A stretch of DNA of 7,308 bases from Conexibacteraceae bacterium. GTDB taxonomy: Bacteria > Actinomycetota > Thermoleophilia > Solirubrobacterales > Solirubrobacteraceae. The notes beneath the pieces are model-generated. The model searched no databases. It had not been told where the DNA came from and worked only from the letters and a program-made list of their open reading frames with translations. The stretch spans positions 1 through 7,308 of the forward strand of contig WQWK01000095.1 of the NCBI GenBank assembly GCA_009785395.1, given 5' to 3'. Shown here piece by piece: positions 5,967-7,308 of this stretch. Every line of letters begins with the position of its first letter. Positions within the stretch are counted from its first letter, which is position 1. The position numbers and the translations under genes were made by a program.

Positions 5967-5987
5967 TACTAACTCTACTAAGTTAGT
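5967..5987. promoter_or_regulatory. Operator-like inverted repeat over the cysK promoter
   Basis: The arms ACTAACT (5968-5974) and AGTTAGT (5981-5987) are perfect reverse complements around 6 bases. The same stretch can be read as three half-sites: TACTAA at 5967-5972, TACTAA at 5976-5981, and an inverted TTAGT at 5983-5987. A minus-strand -10-like TAGAGT (5977 to 5972) lies inside it, 9 bases before the cysK ATG. The AT-rich block stands out in GC-rich surroundings. The natural candidate to bind here is the Rrf2-type protein encoded just upstream; dyads with an ACTA/TAGT core are known for IscR-type sites, which is only a loose resemblance. Confidence 0.6.
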
Positions 5988-6002
5988 TGTCAGCCACCGT
6001 AT

Positions 6003-6395
6003 TCAGATGAAGTACATGGTGGCGCCCGCCGCCTGCGCCTCCGCCTCGGCCAGGTCCGCGATCGACTGCTCGCGCAGCACCGCGCGCGCGGCCTCGGCCG
6101 CCTCCGCGAACACGCCGCCGGCGCCGGCGCCGAGCGGCCCGTCAAGCTGCTCGACGACATCGAGCACCGAGATCTCATCGGCCGGCTTGGCGAAGCTGTA
6201 GCCGCCCTTCACGCCCCGCTGGGACCTCAGCAGGCCGGCCCGCCGCAGCGTCGCGAACAGCTGCTCCAGGAACTGCGGCGGGATGCCGCCGCGCTTGGAG
6301 AGCTCACCGATCGGAACCGGGTCGGCATCGCCGCAGCGGTACAGCTCCACGAGCGCACGGACGGCATACGGGGACTTGCTTGTGATCGAGAGCAT
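6003..6395 (-). CDS. Rrf2-family regulator, CymR-like (cysteine operon)
   Basis: This is a small winged-helix DNA-binding protein of 130 residues. The N-terminus LSITSKSPYAVRALVEL (2-18) and the helix-turn-helix and wing IGELSKRGGIPPQFLEQL to RSQRGVKGGYSFAKP (29-71) are classic Rrf2. LDVVEQLDGPLG (78-89) begins the dimerisation region. The three cysteines that hold Fe-S in IscR and related members are missing; the only cysteine is Cys21. The protein ends ATMYFI, closely like the C-terminus of Bacillus CymR as I remember it, a repressor of cysteine genes that works bound to CysK. It is the first gene of the cluster with cysK and cysE. I infer that it senses cysteine or O-acetylserine status, probably with CysK, and acts at the repeat before cysK. 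The ATG at 6395 matches the family's usual start. TAACCT (6417 to 6412) is a possible -10. Confidence 0.88.
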   Translation of the reverse strand: MLSITSKSPYAVRALVELYRCGDADPVPIGELSKRGGIPPQFLEQLFATLRRAGLLRSQRGVKGGYSFAKPADEISVLDVVEQLDGPLGAGAGGVFAEAAEAARAVLREQSIADLAEAEAQAAGATMYFI

Positions 6396-6457
6396 CGGCC
6401 GGTGCCCCCGGAGGTTACGCCCTTGTGCCGAATCCTGATCGCAAAGGCGCTAAATCC

Positions 6458-6473
6458 CGGCCCAAATGGGCCG
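6458..6473. repeat. Short GC-rich palindrome between gltX and the cysteine operon
   Basis: CGGCCCA (6458-6464) and TGGGCCG (6467-6473) are perfect reverse complements around AA. It follows the large gltX-distal hairpin in the direction of gltX transcription and, read on the minus strand, comes before the regulator's promoter region. It may be a second weak terminator hairpin. No T-run follows on either strand. Confidence 0.4.
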
Positions 6474-6480
6474 TTTCACG

Positions 6481-6528
6481 GACCGATGGCGATTTACCCC
6501 CGATTTCGGGGGTAAATCGCCATCGGTC
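6481..6528 (-). terminator. Perfect 23-bp-arm hairpin after gltX, probable terminator
   Basis: Bases 6481-6503 and 6506-6528 are exact reverse complements around TT, a 48-bp palindrome with no mismatch. It begins 7 bases past the gltX stop codon on the minus strand, the expected place for a terminator. No U-tract follows on that strand, as is common in high-GC Actinobacteria. The arms are much longer than most terminator stems, so a different or additional role as a DNA palindrome is possible. It insulates the regulator-cysK-cysE operon from gltX. Confidence 0.65.
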
Positions 6529-6535
6529 CTCCCGA

Positions 6536-7308
6536 TCACTTGGCAAGGGCCCGATCGATGCGGGCGATCGTCTCATCCCGTCCGAGCAGCGCCACGCTCT
6601 CGAAGATCCCGGGCGACACGGTCGTCCCCGCGATCGCCACCCGCACGGGCTGGAAGACCTGACCGGGCTTGACGCCGCGGCGCTCGACGACCTCGCGCAG
6701 CGCCGCTTCGATCGCCTCGACCGTGAACGGGTCCGCGGCGGCGATCGCGTCCCTGGCCTCGGCCAGCGTTTCGCGTCCCCCATCGGTGCCGATCACCTTG
6801 GCAAAGGCCTTCGGATCATCGGCCGGGCCATCGAACAGGAACCCGGCGAGCGGCCAGAAGTCGGCGAGCGTCTGGATCTTCTCGCGTGAGATCTCGACGG
6901 CCCCGCGCAGGGCGGCCCGGCCGGTGAAGCGCTCGAGCCGCTCGGTCAGCTCGTCGACGCTCAGGTCGCGCAGGTGCTGTCCGTTCATGTGCCGCAGCTT
7001 CTGCTCGTCGAACACCGCGGGGCTCTTTGAAACGCGATCGAGCCGGAACGCCTCGGCCATCTCCGCCATCGTGAAGAACTCCTGGTCGGGGGCGAAGCCG
7101 GTCCCCAACAGCGCGATGTAGTTGTTGACGGCCTCCGGCAGATAGCCGGCATCGCGCAGCTCCTGGACCGAGGCCGCACCGTGGCGCTTTGACAGCTTCT
7201 TGCCGTCGGGGCCGTGCAGCAGCGGCAGATGCGCGTAGCGCGGCGGCGTTGCGCCGAGCGCCTCGAACACGAGCAGTTGCTTGGGGGTGTTGGAGATGTG
7301 ATCCTCAC
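6536..7308 (-). CDS. gltX: Glutamyl-tRNA synthetase, C-terminal part (runs off right edge)
   Basis: This enzyme charges tRNA-Glu with glutamate. The window holds the last 256 residues, about half of the usual length of near 470-500. The frame enters from the right edge as EDHISNTPKQLL, the conserved stretch of the class I catalytic domain, so the GTG at 7270 is internal and not a start. GPDGKKLSKRHGA (residues 32-44 of the fragment) contains KLSKR, the KMSKS-type ATP loop. It is followed by LPEAVNNYIALLG and the stem-contact and helical anticodon-binding domains, ending IARIDRALAK. Nothing in the visible part looks damaged. The ATP-binding HIGH motif and the true start lie outside. Whether it is discriminating or also charges tRNA-Gln cannot be judged here. 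A strong hairpin follows 7 bases after the stop. Confidence 0.95.
   Translation of the reverse strand, partial: EDHISNTPKQLLVFEALGATPPRYAHLPLLHGPDGKKLSKRHGAASVQELRDAGYLPEAVNNYIALLGTGFAPDQEFFTMAEMAEAFRLDRVSKSPAVFDEQKLRHMNGQHLRDLSVDELTERLERFTGRAALRGAVEISREKIQTLADFWPLAGFLFDGPADDPKAFAKVIGTDGGRETLAEARDAIAAADPFTVEAIEAALREVVERRGVKPGQVFQPVRVAIAGTTVSPGIFESVALLGRDETIARIDRALAK

Noticed and set aside
5291..5986. Plus-strand open frame of 231 codons opposite cysK
   Set aside because: Antisense to a clear cysK and without recognisable motifs.
6425..6889. Plus-strand open frame of 154 codons through the big palindrome into gltX
   Set aside because: It is largely antisense to gltX and reads through the palindrome. 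Its composition is that of a shadow frame.
1..7308. tRNA, rRNA, CRISPR array, insertion sequence or phage genes
   Set aside because: None seen by reading the sequence. All longer genes are ordinary chromosomal genes with uniform base composition, and no terminal repeats or spaced repeat units were found.

Overview
The window reads as chromosomal DNA of a very GC-rich actinobacterium. The codons are strongly G/C-ending, several genes seem to start at or within a few bases of their transcription start (a TANNNT -10 box a few bases before ATG or GTG), and one gene resembles the polyprenol-phosphomannose-dependent mannosyltransferases of Actinobacteria. A deep branch such as Thermoleophilia/Solirubrobacterales is my guess. 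It rests on gene style, not on a marker gene. I see no insertion sequence, phage gene, CRISPR array, rRNA or tRNA.

Left part (1-900): the 5' end of a minus-strand gene for a receiver-like (CheY-fold) protein runs off the left edge. It is divergent from a plus-strand gene for an acidic 152-residue protein that I do not recognise. The 142-bp divergent spacer carries a 7-bp inverted repeat. The 111-bp spacer after the unknown gene is AT-richer than its surroundings and holds a strong imperfect hairpin ending just before the next start codon.

Middle part (900-4173, plus strand): three glycosylation genes. They are a soluble polyprenol-phosphate mannose synthase (Dpm1/Ppm1 type), a multi-membrane-span GT-C mannosyltransferase of the MptA/MptB kind, and a GtrB/ArnC-type polyprenyl-phosphate glycosyltransferase with two C-terminal membrane helices. 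The first would make the lipid-linked mannose donor and the second would use it outside the membrane. The third probably makes another lipid-linked sugar and seems to have its own leaderless promoter preceded by a 13-bp direct repeat.

Right part (4183-6395, minus strand): a cysteine operon in the order rrf2-type regulator, cysK, cysE. The regulator lacks the Fe-S cysteines of IscR, has a single cysteine, and ends in MYFI, much like the CysK-binding cysteine regulator CymR of Firmicutes. CysE lacks the C-terminal isoleucine that usually docks into CysK. A perfect inverted repeat lies over the predicted cysK promoter. The most interesting idea in the window is therefore a CymR/CysK-like cysteine switch in an actinobacterium, with the CysK-docking tail on the regulator and not on CysE.

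Right edge (6458-7308): the 3' half of gltX (glutamyl-tRNA synthetase, minus strand) is followed at once by a perfect 23-bp-arm palindrome and a smaller palindrome, which separate it from the cysteine operon.
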